A DNA stretch of 37,642 nucleotides, from the IMG/VR virus record IMGVR_UViG_3300032307_000289, positions 1 to 37,642 of that record; one strand, 5' to 3'. Numbering within the stretch: position 1 is the first letter of the stretch; each line of letters opens with the position of its first letter. The stretch is from a virus. Positions 7,240 to 18,000 of the stretch are shown here, piece by piece. The notes under the pieces are model-generated. The model worked only from the letters and a program-made list of their open reading frames with translations, was not told where the DNA came from and did not search any database. The position numbers and the translations under genes are program-made.

Positions 7240-10200
7240 ATGGCTGTTGGTCGCATTACCGGTCCGCTCTTAAAGGCTAATCTGCTTCGTGACGGGGTTG
7301 ATTTATCCTTTGAGACCGACTTATTATATTTGGATGTTAATAACGGCAGAGTCGGAATTCGAAACGGCGTTCCTGATTATGACTTAGACATCACCGGCAC
7401 TGCTAGAACAACCAATGCAATAGTAGATACGCAAGCTGACATAGCTACGTTTACTATCCTTAACAACACAATCTCAAGTACAAATTCTGTAATTAACCTA
7501 GAGCCAAACGGATCCAATGCTGTGGTCTATCAAGGTCGAATAGTTACAGGCGATTTACAGTTATCAACAAATATTATTGAAACCACTGCACTTGACTCAG
7601 ATCTAGAAATTAATACGCTGGGTACTGGGCAAGTTAACATCAACAGCAATGTGTTAGTCAACGGTGATGTTCATGCCACCGGAACCATAACAGCAGACGG
7701 TAACATTCAGCTGGGCGATGACGATACAGATAGTATCACGTTTAATGCAGATGTCAACAGCAGTATCATTCCTAACTTAGATGCAACTTATGATTTAGGA
7801 ACAGATACACCTTCAGTAGGATTCCCCAACGGAAAACGCTGGAACACTACATACACCAAAGAATTAATCAGTGAAATTGTAATCACAAACGATTTGCAAG
7901 TTAACGGAATTGACTTGGCATTGGTACAAGGCAATATTTACTATGTGGCCACAACAGGCAGCGACAGTAATGCTGGCGAGCACGAACATAATCCGTTGTT
8001 GACCTTAAAATATGCGCTATCCTTAGCCAGCACAGGCGATACCATTTACATATTTCCAGGAACATATTCAGAAATATTTCCGTTAACTGTATCAGCTGGT
8101 ATCACAGTTAAAGGCGCTGGTATTAGATCAGTTACTATCCAGCCAACAGTTGGTACAGTTGATAAAGATGCGTTCTTACTCAATGGTGAAACTACTATCG
8201 AAGATCTGACTATTGCAGGATTTAGATTCAATGCAGTAAACAATACAGGATACGCATTCCGTTTTGCTACAGGAATGACTGTGACAACTCGTAGTCCTTA
8301 TATTAGAAATGTCACAGTGCTATCACGCGGCAGTGTAACTAGCCCTAGTGATCCTTACGGATTTTTACAAAACGACGCAGGTAAAGGTGTATTAGTTGAC
8401 GGCAGTGTAGTAAATGCATTGAGTAATCAAGCATCTATGTTATTTCACAGTGTAACATTTTTTACACCAAATCAAGAATGTATCACAGCAACTAACGGTG
8501 TTAGAATTGAATGGTTAAATTCATTTAGTTACTTTGCAGATAAAGGTTTATATGGTGTAAGCGGATCAACTGGATTTGCTGGCGCAGGCAAAACACGCTT
8601 ACGTATTGACAATCGCGTAGGCACATGGGCTGTGGGAAATACTGTAACATATTATGATACAGATGGTTCTACAGTATTAGCCAGCGGTACCATTGCTAGT
8701 GTTGATGGAAATTATATTAATCTAACTGGTAAGAATGTTGGATTTGAAACAATAACAGATCGTGTAGGTAAAACTGTTTACGCACAGGGCAATGCAAAAC
8801 TTTCAACAACATTCAAAAAGTTTGGCACAGCAAGTTTATACTTAGATGGCACCGGTGATTACGCATCTATCCCATCTCAGCCAGATTTTGAATTTGGTAC
8901 AGGTGACTTTTGTATAGAAGCATGGGTCTATCCTTCTGTTACAGGAACTTACAGAACAATATTTGATTTAAGAACTGCATCACCAAGTGATGGCGGCGGA
9001 ATAATTTTAGGACTAACGGACACCAATAGTTTATATTTTTATTATAATTTTAACTTTAGAGTTGGCCCAGTTGGCAGTGTTTTGCTTACCACTTGGACAC
9101 ACGTGGCATTAGCAAGGGTTAGTGGGAACACTAGATTATTCATTAACGGAACTCAAGTAGGTTCAACATATGTTGATACAAATAACTACACTGCCCGTCC
9201 TGTTCGCATAGGAGCAGATCCAAACGGAAATTTTGCATTTAGTGGTTGGATTGATGATGTAAGAATTAGCAAAGGATCTGGACGATACAGTTCAACATTT
9301 ACTGCTCCAACAGCGGCATTAACTGGTGACTTATCTACAGTATTGTTATTACACTTCAACGGTGCAAATAATTCCACAACATTTTTAGATGACGGTGTTA
9401 CCCTACAAGATTTGAGAACAAGTGCAGGAGGCACAGCAAGTTTAATTAACTTTGCTGACTACTCACAGTTTGGTGCAGAGATACGAAGTATTGGCTCGGC
9501 GGCAGTATACGGTACTTATGGTGCTTATGGTGACGGCGATGGCGTATTGATGTACTTGATCAGTCAAAATTTTGCCTACATAGGATCTGGCGAATTAACC
9601 ACAAACGATCCTAATGATCGTATTGCTGACAATGAAGTTGTAAAACTTAACCGTGCTAAGATTTATTATACCAGCGTAGACAATGAAGGAAACTTCAGTG
9701 TTGGAGATGCTTTCTTTGTTAATCAAGCAACTGGTGATGTGTTATTCAACGGCGAATCGTTAAGCATCACAACTCCGGCAGGTGTTACATTTACAGATGG
9801 TGTTAACAGCACAACTATTACTCCAACAAATATCGATACTGGAAATATTCGCATTAGCGGAAACACTATTGAGAGTTTAACCGGCGATGTAAATGTCACA
9901 GCAGCCAGCGGTGCAATTAATCTTCAAAATAATACATTCATCACAGGTAATTTAGATGTCACCGGAGATATTATTCTAGGCGGCAATATTACTATCGGTG
10001 ATGCTAATACTGATACTATTAATTTTGTGGGAGGAATCAGCAGTGATCTTATTCCGTCTGCTACTGCAACATATAATTTAGGTCAAGGCGGCTTAACACC
10101 GTTACGTTGGAATAATGTTTATCTAAGTCGTGCTGAAATTGACGGCTTAGTCATAGACAGTAACACTATTGAAACCACTACTACCAATACAGACTTGACA

Positions 10201-11298
10201 TTACAAGCCAACGGTACTGGTAGAATTTATGTACCTAGTAACGATGTACAAATTGCACAAAACTTAACAGTAACTACAGATTTGACTGTGACAACTGGAA
10301 CTACTAGTCTTAAAGCAGTTGATGTAGTTGGTACAATAACTCAAACTGGCGACTTTAATCAAACTGGTAATTTTACAACTAGCGGAAATACAGAAGTAAC
10401 TGGCAATATCACTGCAACAGGATATTTACAATTACCGCAAATCACAGTAACAGGCAATACTGTTCAAACAACTGTTACCAATTTAGATTTACAATTAACT
10501 GCCAACGGCACAGGCAATGTGGTGTTTGAAGGACTCGAAGTTCAAGATAACATTATTAAAAGTACTGTGACAAATGCCAACGTTATACTAACTCCGCAAG
10601 GCACTGGCAGTGTTGTGATAGACAGCAATCAAAGTTTAATTATTCCTATAGGTGATAACGACGACAGACCTGCAACTCCTACCAATGGAATGATTAGATA
10701 CAATACTGATCTCGGTCGTTATGAAGGTTATAACAACGGATTTTGGTTGACACTGAGCGGAGTAGCAGACTCAGACGGTAACACTTATATTAGTGCAGAG
10801 TTAACTCCAGGCGCTAATGATAACACATTGAGATTTTATGCCGATGGTAATCTTATGGTCACTATCGACAGTACTAGATTGTTTGCAGAACGTTTGCAAA
10901 CAACTAACTTAGATATACAAACTGATACTATTAGTTCAATTAGTACTAATAGTGACATTAACTTAACCGCGGCAGGCACAGGCAGTGTTCGTGTAGGTAA
11001 CCTCAGTATTAGAAATAACTCCATTACCAACGTGGTATCTGGAGCAATTACTGAATTTGTCGAAACAGGAACGGGATATATATCTATATCTGGAACTAAC
11101 GGTGTTGTTATTCCTAACGGCCTTGACTCTGGCCGTCCAGGCGTGCCTGAACTAGGAATGATTCGATACAATACACAGCAGGGTCTGGTAGAAGTTTATA
11201 ACGGAGTCATTTGGACCAGTGTTGCAGGTACTGGCGGCGGTATTACATTTAATGATGCAACACAGATTGCAATAGAATACGTATTAACATTTGGATAA
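7240..11298 (+). CDS. Large beta-helix tail fibre/adhesin B with LamG-like domain (1352 aa)
   Basis: Paralogue of the gene at 3377, sharing the N-terminal GRITGPLLKANLLRDG and ETDLLYL, the SSIIPNLDATYDLG stem, the beta-helix (from YYVATTGSDSNAG near residue 234, with IYIFPGTYSEIFPLTV), GAEIRSIGSAAVYGTYG and the VDNEGNFSVGDAFFVNQ signature. It differs by an insert at about residues 451-743. The centre of that insert (FGTASLYLDGTGDY, FCIEAWVYPS, WTHVALARVSGNTRLFINGT, IDDVRISKG) is a LamG_3/concanavalin-A-like lectin fold, a typical glycan-binding module. The C-terminal part carries ANGTG stem repeats and two GMIRYNT elements near residues 1151 and 1306. Start supported by GGAG at 7231. It is probably a host-binding fibre; no catalytic motif is seen. 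Confidence 0.75.
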   Translation: MAVGRITGPLLKANLLRDGVDLSFETDLLYLDVNNGRVGIRNGVPDYDLDITGTARTTNAIVDTQADIATFTILNNTISSTNSVINLEPNGSNAVVYQGRIVTGDLQLSTNIIETTALDSDLEINTLGTGQVNINSNVLVNGDVHATGTITADGNIQLGDDDTDSITFNADVNSSIIPNLDATYDLGTDTPSVGFPNGKRWNTTYTKELISEIVITNDLQVNGIDLALVQGNIYYVATTGSDSNAGEHEHNPLLTLKYALSLASTGDTIYIFPGTYSEIFPLTVSAGITVKGAGIRSVTIQPTVGTVDKDAFLLNGETTIEDLTIAGFRFNAVNNTGYAFRFATGMTVTTRSPYIRNVTVLSRGSVTSPSDPYGFLQNDAGKGVLVDGSVVNALSNQASMLFHSVTFFTPNQECITATNGVRIEWLNSFSYFADKGLYGVSGSTGFAGAGKTRLRIDNRVGTWAVGNTVTYYDTDGSTVLASGTIASVDGNYINLTGKNVGFETITDRVGKTVYAQGNAKLSTTFKKFGTASLYLDGTGDYASIPSQPDFEFGTGDFCIEAWVYPSVTGTYRTIFDLRTASPSDGGGIILGLTDTNSLYFYYNFNFRVGPVGSVLLTTWTHVALARVSGNTRLFINGTQVGSTYVDTNNYTARPVRIGADPNGNFAFSGWIDDVRISKGSGRYSSTFTAPTAALTGDLSTVLLLHFNGANNSTTFLDDGVTLQDLRTSAGGTASLINFADYSQFGAEIRSIGSAAVYGTYGAYGDGDGVLMYLISQNFAYIGSGELTTNDPNDRIADNEVVKLNRAKIYYTSVDNEGNFSVGDAFFVNQATGDVLFNGESLSITTPAGVTFTDGVNSTTITPTNIDTGNIRISGNTIESLTGDVNVTAASGAINLQNNTFITGNLDVTGDIILGGNITIGDANTDTINFVGGISSDLIPSATATYNLGQGGLTPLRWNNVYLSRAEIDGLVIDSNTIETTTTNTDLTLQANGTGRIYVPSNDVQIAQNLTVTTDLTVTTGTTSLKAVDVVGTITQTGDFNQTGNFTTSGNTEVTGNITATGYLQLPQITVTGNTVQTTVTNLDLQLTANGTGNVVFEGLEVQDNIIKSTVTNANVILTPQGTGSVVIDSNQSLIIPIGDNDDRPATPTNGMIRYNTDLGRYEGYNNGFWLTLSGVADSDGNTYISAELTPGANDNTLRFYADGNLMVTIDSTRLFAERLQTTNLDIQTDTISSISTNSDINLTAAGTGSVRVGNLSIRNNSITNVVSGAITEFVETGTGYISISGTNGVVIPNGLDSGRPGVPELGMIRYNTQQGLVEVYNGVIWTSVAGTGGGITFNDATQIAIEYVLTFG
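8590..9467 (+). other. LamG/concanavalin-like lectin insert in adhesin B
   Basis: Compared with the 3377 paralogue, about 290 extra codons sit between GFAGAG and QFGAEIRSIGSA; in the paralogue the equivalent linker is only a few residues. The core runs from FGTASLYLDGTG to STVLLLHFNGANN and has the LamG_3 landmarks: LYLDG, FCIEAWVYP, W-THVAL, LFINGT, IDDVRIS. Confidence 0.75.
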
Positions 11299-11301
11299 AA
11301 C

Positions 11302-11634
11302 ATGGCAACTACATTCAGCAACTCACTAGTTTCAGAACTGGGAATATCACCAACTACAGTGTTGACATCTGCTAGTAACGCACGAGTCACAGTGATCGGT
11401 TTAAGTTTGACAAATTTAACGTCCAGTATTATTTTAGCCAGTATTAGAATTCTTAATAACACTACTACTGACACTGCACATTATGTTAAAGAAATTCCAA
11501 TTCCGCCCAACCAAAGTTTGCGTGTGATTAATGGTGGTGAAAAACTAATTCTTGGCACTAACACCAGTGTTATTATAGAAGCCAGCCAAGATGACAGCTT
11601 AGATTTAGTAATGAGTTACGTTTCGATAACTTAA
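11302..11634 (+). CDS. Small beta-sandwich virion protein, paralogue 2 of 3
   Basis: A 110-residue protein starting three bases after the stop of adhesin B, so probably translationally coupled. It has the same plan as the proteins at 2525 and 30030: N-terminal TVLTSASNARVTVIGLSLTN strands, IRILNNTTTDTAHYVKE, IPIPPNQSLRV, then a Gly-rich turn with LGTNTSVIIEAS. It is all-beta, without Cys or membrane segment. Its repeated placement behind a fibre gene suggests an accessory subunit of that fibre. Function unknown. Confidence 0.6.
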   Translation: MATTFSNSLVSELGISPTTVLTSASNARVTVIGLSLTNLTSSIILASIRILNNTTTDTAHYVKEIPIPPNQSLRVINGGEKLILGTNTSVIIEASQDDSLDLVMSYVSIT

Positions 11635-11644
11635 GGAACATATT

Positions 11645-12016
11645 ATGACATATTATATTGGACAAGTCAGTGCCGCAGAACTATTAGGAAATAACAATCC
11701 TCGATTCTTCTACGGACTACGTAGAACAGAAGAAGGCACACTGTTCTTTGAAAAGTTAGATCAATTGATCGACAACGAAGCTATAATTATAAATATCCCA
11801 GGCCCTACTAATCAAAACTTTGAAGATTTTGAATACGGGGTAGATTATTTTGACGGACGGCTAGCTGAAGATCACAGCCGTCCCTTTGAAAATTTAAGAT
11901 TTGATCAATATCGATGGGATGCACGTAATATGTATTACTACATCAATGACGCAGGACAATTAGTTGCACGAATTAATCAAGCGTATGTTTACGATCCAGA
12001 ACAAATAGTATCATAA
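11645..12016 (+). CDS. Short aromatic-rich virion protein
   Basis: A 123-residue acidic protein preceded by AAGGA. It contains YGLRRTEEGTLFFEKLDQL, IPGPTNQNFEDFEYGVDYF, and QYRWDARNMYYYINDAGQLV, leading into ARINQAYVY. I associate this combination with short structural proteins in the fibre or baseplate region of T4-like cyanophages, but I cannot assign a T4 gene number. The high Tyr/Phe content and lack of signal peptide suit a compact virion connector. It lies 12 bases upstream of the 2722-codon adhesin and is likely co-transcribed with it, perhaps as an attachment or assembly partner. That partnership is inferred from position only. Confidence 0.55.
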   Translation: MTYYIGQVSAAELLGNNNPRFFYGLRRTEEGTLFFEKLDQLIDNEAIIINIPGPTNQNFEDFEYGVDYFDGRLAEDHSRPFENLRFDQYRWDARNMYYYINDAGQLVARINQAYVYDPEQIVS

Positions 12017-12028
12017 GGAAAAAGAAAA

Positions 12029-15000
12029 ATGTCAGAATTTAAAATTAGTAGACTACGATTCAACTACTTAGGCCAGTGGGCTACAGATACCTTTTATAAT
12101 AGAGATGCGGTTGTCAGTTATGAAGGCAAAACTTATGTTTGTTTAGAGCCACATACATCAGACACTAATGCTTCGGCATTCTATGATGCATTGTATTTTT
12201 TTACTCCTGGCGGCGCACCACAGCCTCGCTGGAGCATTGTTATCAATGGTCATAAGTGGGTCGGCGAATGGACACCAAACACGTATCTTAATTTAGGTAA
12301 TATGGTTGTTTACGGCGGATCTGTCTACATCTGTACAGTGGCTCACGAAAGTACAACTTCATTTAATTCTGATAATTTTGAGATATACGCATCTTTCAGC
12401 AAATGGCATCCCGGATGGACTGCTAATCTTGCATACGGTATAGGTGATGTGGTCAAGTATGGCGGCATTGTTTATATTTGTACAGAAAATCATGTGTCTG
12501 CTTCCACTATAACTTTAGGATTAGAAGACGATATTGGTCTGTGGAGCATTGTGTCAGAAGGCATCGAGTATACTGGTACATGGAACAGCTCGAATTTTAG
12601 ATATAAGAAAAACGACATTGTTAAGAATGGTCCGGACTTATGGATTTCTAATGCTGGACATACTTCTACTACAAATTTTGACCAGACCAAGTGGTCTATT
12701 TGGTTACCAGGTCAAGAATATGTAGGCAGCTGGAGTTCTAGTTCAATCTATCAAATAGGCGATGTGGTAATGTACGGTGGATATTCATACACCAGCTTAG
12801 TGGCAAACAATACCAATAACGTTCCATCTGTTGAAGCAACTGATTGGGAATTACTTACTACTGGATACAATCTAAGAGGCGAGTGGAGCAATGGAACCAG
12901 CTATAGAATTGGTGATGTTGTAAGACAACGTGGTAATGTGTTTGCGGCTCTACAAGATAACAGCGGCCAAAATCCCACTGCCGCATTAGTGATAAAAAAT
13001 TATGTAGCCGCCGGCAGTTCTGGAACCACTGTAAATCTCAGCAGTACTTCAGGAATTGTTCCGGGAATGGTCATTGTGGGTGCAGGCGCCAGTCTTGGTC
13101 AAACTGTGGTCACAGTAGGTGTGAACAGTGTGGAATTAAATATTCCATTAGACAAAGAAATTACAGATGGACAAGCTCTTGAATTTAACGGAATTAATTA
13201 TGTTTATTGGGACTTGGTAATACCAGGTACAAAATGGTTTGGATTTTGGACTTCTAACACATATTATGTAGCAGGTGACATTGTTGTTTGGAAAAATTCC
13301 ACATACAAGTGTATAGCATCACACGATAACAGCACAAATTCCACCGTGAGTCGTCCAGATGCAGATGAAAATAATCAATACTGGATCACCTTTATCCCGC
13401 ATGATAGAAATAATGCATTGACTTTACAAGGCGATATTTTAACATACAGTGCAGTAACCAACTCTACTTTATCTATTGGAACCACAGATCAAGTGTTAAG
13501 AGCTACTGGAACAACTGCAATTACTCCAGCATGGGCACAGATATTAGTTTCACCTAAGGTGTTTTATGTAGCAACCACCGGAGAAGACAGAGCTGATTAC
13601 GGAATTACGTGGGATCGCCCATGGGCATCTATTAACTATGCTTGCCAGTTTGTTGGTAACGGCACAGAAAATCCTAATGCAAGACAGGCGCTGGAAAGCA
13701 ATAAATTATTTGTGACTACAGAGATGTACAATTGGATGTTGTATCAAAAATCTCAAAGCATTGCACCGTTTAGCCCTAGCTCAATGTTTGGCCAAGTCAA
13801 AACAATTAGAGACGCTGGTTTCATTATTGATGCTGTGGTATATGATATAACACGAGTTGGTAATAGTCAAACTGTAGCAGCCGCCTTGTCGTATTTTAAA
13901 CCAGATGGTTCAGATTCGTTCTTCAATGACGAAGTAGATGCACAGATGCCGTTCTTTGTGGCAGCATTGGAATTTTTAAGAGATTTAGTAGTTACGCGAG
14001 TTCTATTTGGAACACCTCCGCTAATCAGCTATCAAGAATTAATGGGAGTTCCAGAAGAAGATATTTTAACAATGGATACTACATATTCTGCAGAAATTCC
14101 GTCAAGGGACGAAGTAGAAAGTTTAATAAACTTAGTCATTGACGCATTGGCAGATGCAACTACACAGAATTTGCCGGCTCCTAACCAAGGTATCAGTTCA
14201 ACTATTTTTGTTAAAACTGGAACATATAAAGAAACTCTTCCTATTGTAGTCCCAGCTCAAGTGGCCATTGTAGGAGACGAACTGCGCGGCGTTACAGTTC
14301 AGCCTAAACTAGTTATCAACACATTCACAACAGAATCAAACAGCACAGACAAGACATTTAGCGCATATTCAACAGAAGGAATGTACGACGGATGTCCTAT
14401 ACAGTTTGTTAGAATATCAAGTTTTGTCACTAACTTGACAGGACAAGTTGGAGGTGCCGCAATCACCGCAGGACAGACATACTATGTAAAAGGATCTACG
14501 CTGACCCCTACTTCGTTCCAAGTCAGTACAGTGGTAGGTGGAGCTGTCGTAACTCCTGAAGATAGACAAGGATTTAATCAAATTGTAGGTGGTGACGCCA
14601 TAGAAGATATGTTCCGTTTGAGAAACGGCACTGGATTGCGTGACATGACTTTGTCAGGTCTATTAGGCACACTAACTGCACAAAATGAATACTTTACCCA
14701 ACGTCCGACAGGCGGCGCATTTGCATCGTTAGATCCTGGTACTGGTCCAAACGATACATCTGCTTGGATTTATAGACGTAGTCCTTACACACAAAACTGT
14801 ACCATGTTTGGTATTGGTTGTAGTGGTATGAAAGTTGACGGAGAATTACATAACGGCGGCAATCGCTCAATCACTGCCAACGACTTTACTTGTATTATAT
14901 CAGACGGTATTGGAGCATGGGTTACTGGCACTGAATCTAAAGCAGAATTGGTTTCAGTTTTTACATACTACTGCTACACCAGTTATTTTGCTGAAGACGG

Positions 15001-18000
15001 AGGTCGCATTCGTGCAACCAACGGTAATAGCTCATACGGTTCGTACGGTTGTATTGCTGAAGGGTTTGATATTGACGAATCTCCTATCACTGCAAAGATT
15101 AATAATCAATCAACCGAAGCCAGCGCCGCAGTTCAACAAGCGTTTGGTACCGATGCAAATTTATTAAAATTACAATATATCAACGCAGGTGTCGAATATA
15201 ATCAAGCAACTACTAACTTGTTAGGTTATAGTAATGACTTTTTAGCGGCAGGTTGGACTACAGACGGCAACGTAACATTACAACAAAATATTATCAGTCC
15301 TAGCGGATACGCAGACGGCTGGATGATGACCGGAACAACCTCCATCACTGACAGTAGTTATATCTATAAAGATATATCTATCACGCCAACGGGTGCTACA
15401 TATTCAGGCTTGATTGGAGATAATATTACAGGTTCTGGATCTGGCGCAACATTTGATGTTACTGTTAATGCCACAAGTTACAATGTGCAGATTGCGTTGG
15501 GCGGCACAGGCGGAACTGGATACGTTTTCGGTAATAGAATTAGAATATATGGAAGCCAAGTTGGTGGTGTTGACGGTACTAATGATATCACACTTACTGT
15601 GGCCAGCCTTGTGGGTAGTACTATTATTACTGTAACTCCAGCAGGTACTGTTCCAGCAGGAAGTGCATTAAACTACACTGCCAGTGTTCATGTTAAGAAA
15701 GGAACAGCTCAGTATTTTGATTTGATCGCCTACTATACCGGCGCAACACAGAACGGTTCTGGAATTTTATTCAACTTTGATACATTGGCTATTACGCCGT
15801 ATGCAATTACAGGCGGTGTAAATCCAATTGAATACGGAGTCATAAGCCTTACAGACGGTTGGTACCGAATTTGGTTTACTACATACGATACTAATGCGTT
15901 AAATGACACATTAAGATTTACATTGTATCCTCGTGGATTGGTATTTTTCTCTGGCAGTTCATATGTTTACGGAACGCAATTAGAAATCGGTTCCGAGCCA
16001 AGATTCTATCTGTCAACCACAGTAGGACAGTATACAGCATTTGCTGATTATATTATTGCAGGTGCTGGAGTTGAAGCAATTATTGTTGCTGATGAAACTA
16101 GATCATTAAGCGTATACGAATCGCGAATTACAGACCCGGGCGCAGGAGCAGGTGGTAGCGGATATCTAGTAGCCAGTAACAACGCACAAGGCGGTAACGA
16201 ATCATTTATTACACTAGCCGGTGCTGACATTAATACGGCTGCAAATTATAACGGTATGCGATTGTTTATTAACAGCGGAACAGGCGCAGGTCAGTTTGGA
16301 GTTATTTCAGACTTTAACGAAAGTTCTAAAATTGCATACATATTAAAAGAATCAATTATACCTTTGGCAATCACTGCAACATCTTCTATAGATGACACAT
16401 TGACACTGAGTAACGAATCGGATGTGAATACACTATACTTTAATCAACCAGTACAGTTTATTCCAACATATTACAGCACTACAGTAACAGCCACTTCACA
16501 ATCTTCTGTACAGATTTTACAAGCCGCAGGCGGATTATTCAATGTGATGACAGCTACTAGCACAGCTGGTTTTTACTATAATATGGCTGTGACTTTTAGT
16601 GGCACTGTGGTTGGAGGAGTAGTTGAAAACTTTACGTATTACATATACGAAATCGTCAACAGTACTACTTTTAAAATTACCAGTACACCGTTTGGTAGTG
16701 CATTAACTTTGCAAACTGTGACTCCTACAAGTCCAATGTTTATTAACATACCGTCTAACACCAGCTATATGACAGGTAGCACTACCAGCATGTTGGCTAA
16801 TATGCCAATACAATTTACTGGTTTAGCACTGGGCGGAGTTGCCACAGGTGACAAGTACTATATTAACGATGTTATTGACGCAACAAACTTTACAATTTCA
16901 TCATTGTTGATAACTGGAAATATTTTATCAACCACTTCTCTTAATAAACGTCTGGGAGTTACATCCACCAGCACACTAGTTCCGTTAAATCCGATCGTGT
17001 TCTCTGGAGTATCTTTAGGTGCATTGGATTTAGGAGTAAAATACTACATCAGTAAGATCACAACTTCGTCCTCATTCCAGGTATCAGATACTTTGCTAGT
17101 GGTCAACGTGACTGCAACTGAATTTGGTACAAACTTGATAACATGTAGCAGTACCGCAGGATTTGTAGTAGATAATCCTATCCGATTTACTGGTAACGCA
17201 TTTGGAAGTCTTATTCCTGAGCAAACTTATTTTATTCTAGCTATTAACGATGGCACAACATTTGCAATTGCTCCGACTGTTGGTGCTTCGGCAGTGGCAT
17301 TGAATACTGCAACCGGATCCATGGTGGCAAAAACTTGTCCAGAGTCGTCCGACATACTTGACGATACAGGATCTATGGCATTTACCACAACCAGTGCCAA
17401 AACAACGCTGACTACTAGTTCTGGATCTATGAATGCCATATTCTCAACACCAATTTTTGGCGGAATAAACGCAGGCCAAACTTACTATGTCAAAGATATT
17501 ACGCCAGGTAGTCCTAATAGCTTTACAATTAGCGGAACACTCGGTGGCGTAGTTGCTCAGTTAACTGAAGGTGCAGGTACTATGCAAATGGGTGAAGTGG
17601 GTTGGGACCATGTAAATTCAGGAACTCCTGCAGAACCTGCTCTTGATTCGACTAGTTTATATTTTATCGAACCTCGTTTAATTTATTCTCCACCACAATT
17701 CAGTCAAACTGCAATAAGTTTACCTGCAATCAACATGATGAATCGTTATGCAGATATTGTGTACGGTGATAACTTTTGGATGGCTGTGCCTAACGGACAG
17801 CAAACTATTGCATTATCAGATGACGGCGAAACTTGGAGTAGTGTAACACTACCAACTGCGGCTGAAACTTGGAGCAGTGTGGCATATGGAAATACTGCTT
17901 GGGTAATCACTGCGGATCGTAGCAGAACTGCACTTTACTCGTTTGCCAAAGGTCAAAGTTGGAAGCGAGGAACACTGCCAACCGCCAGTCCGTGGGTCAG

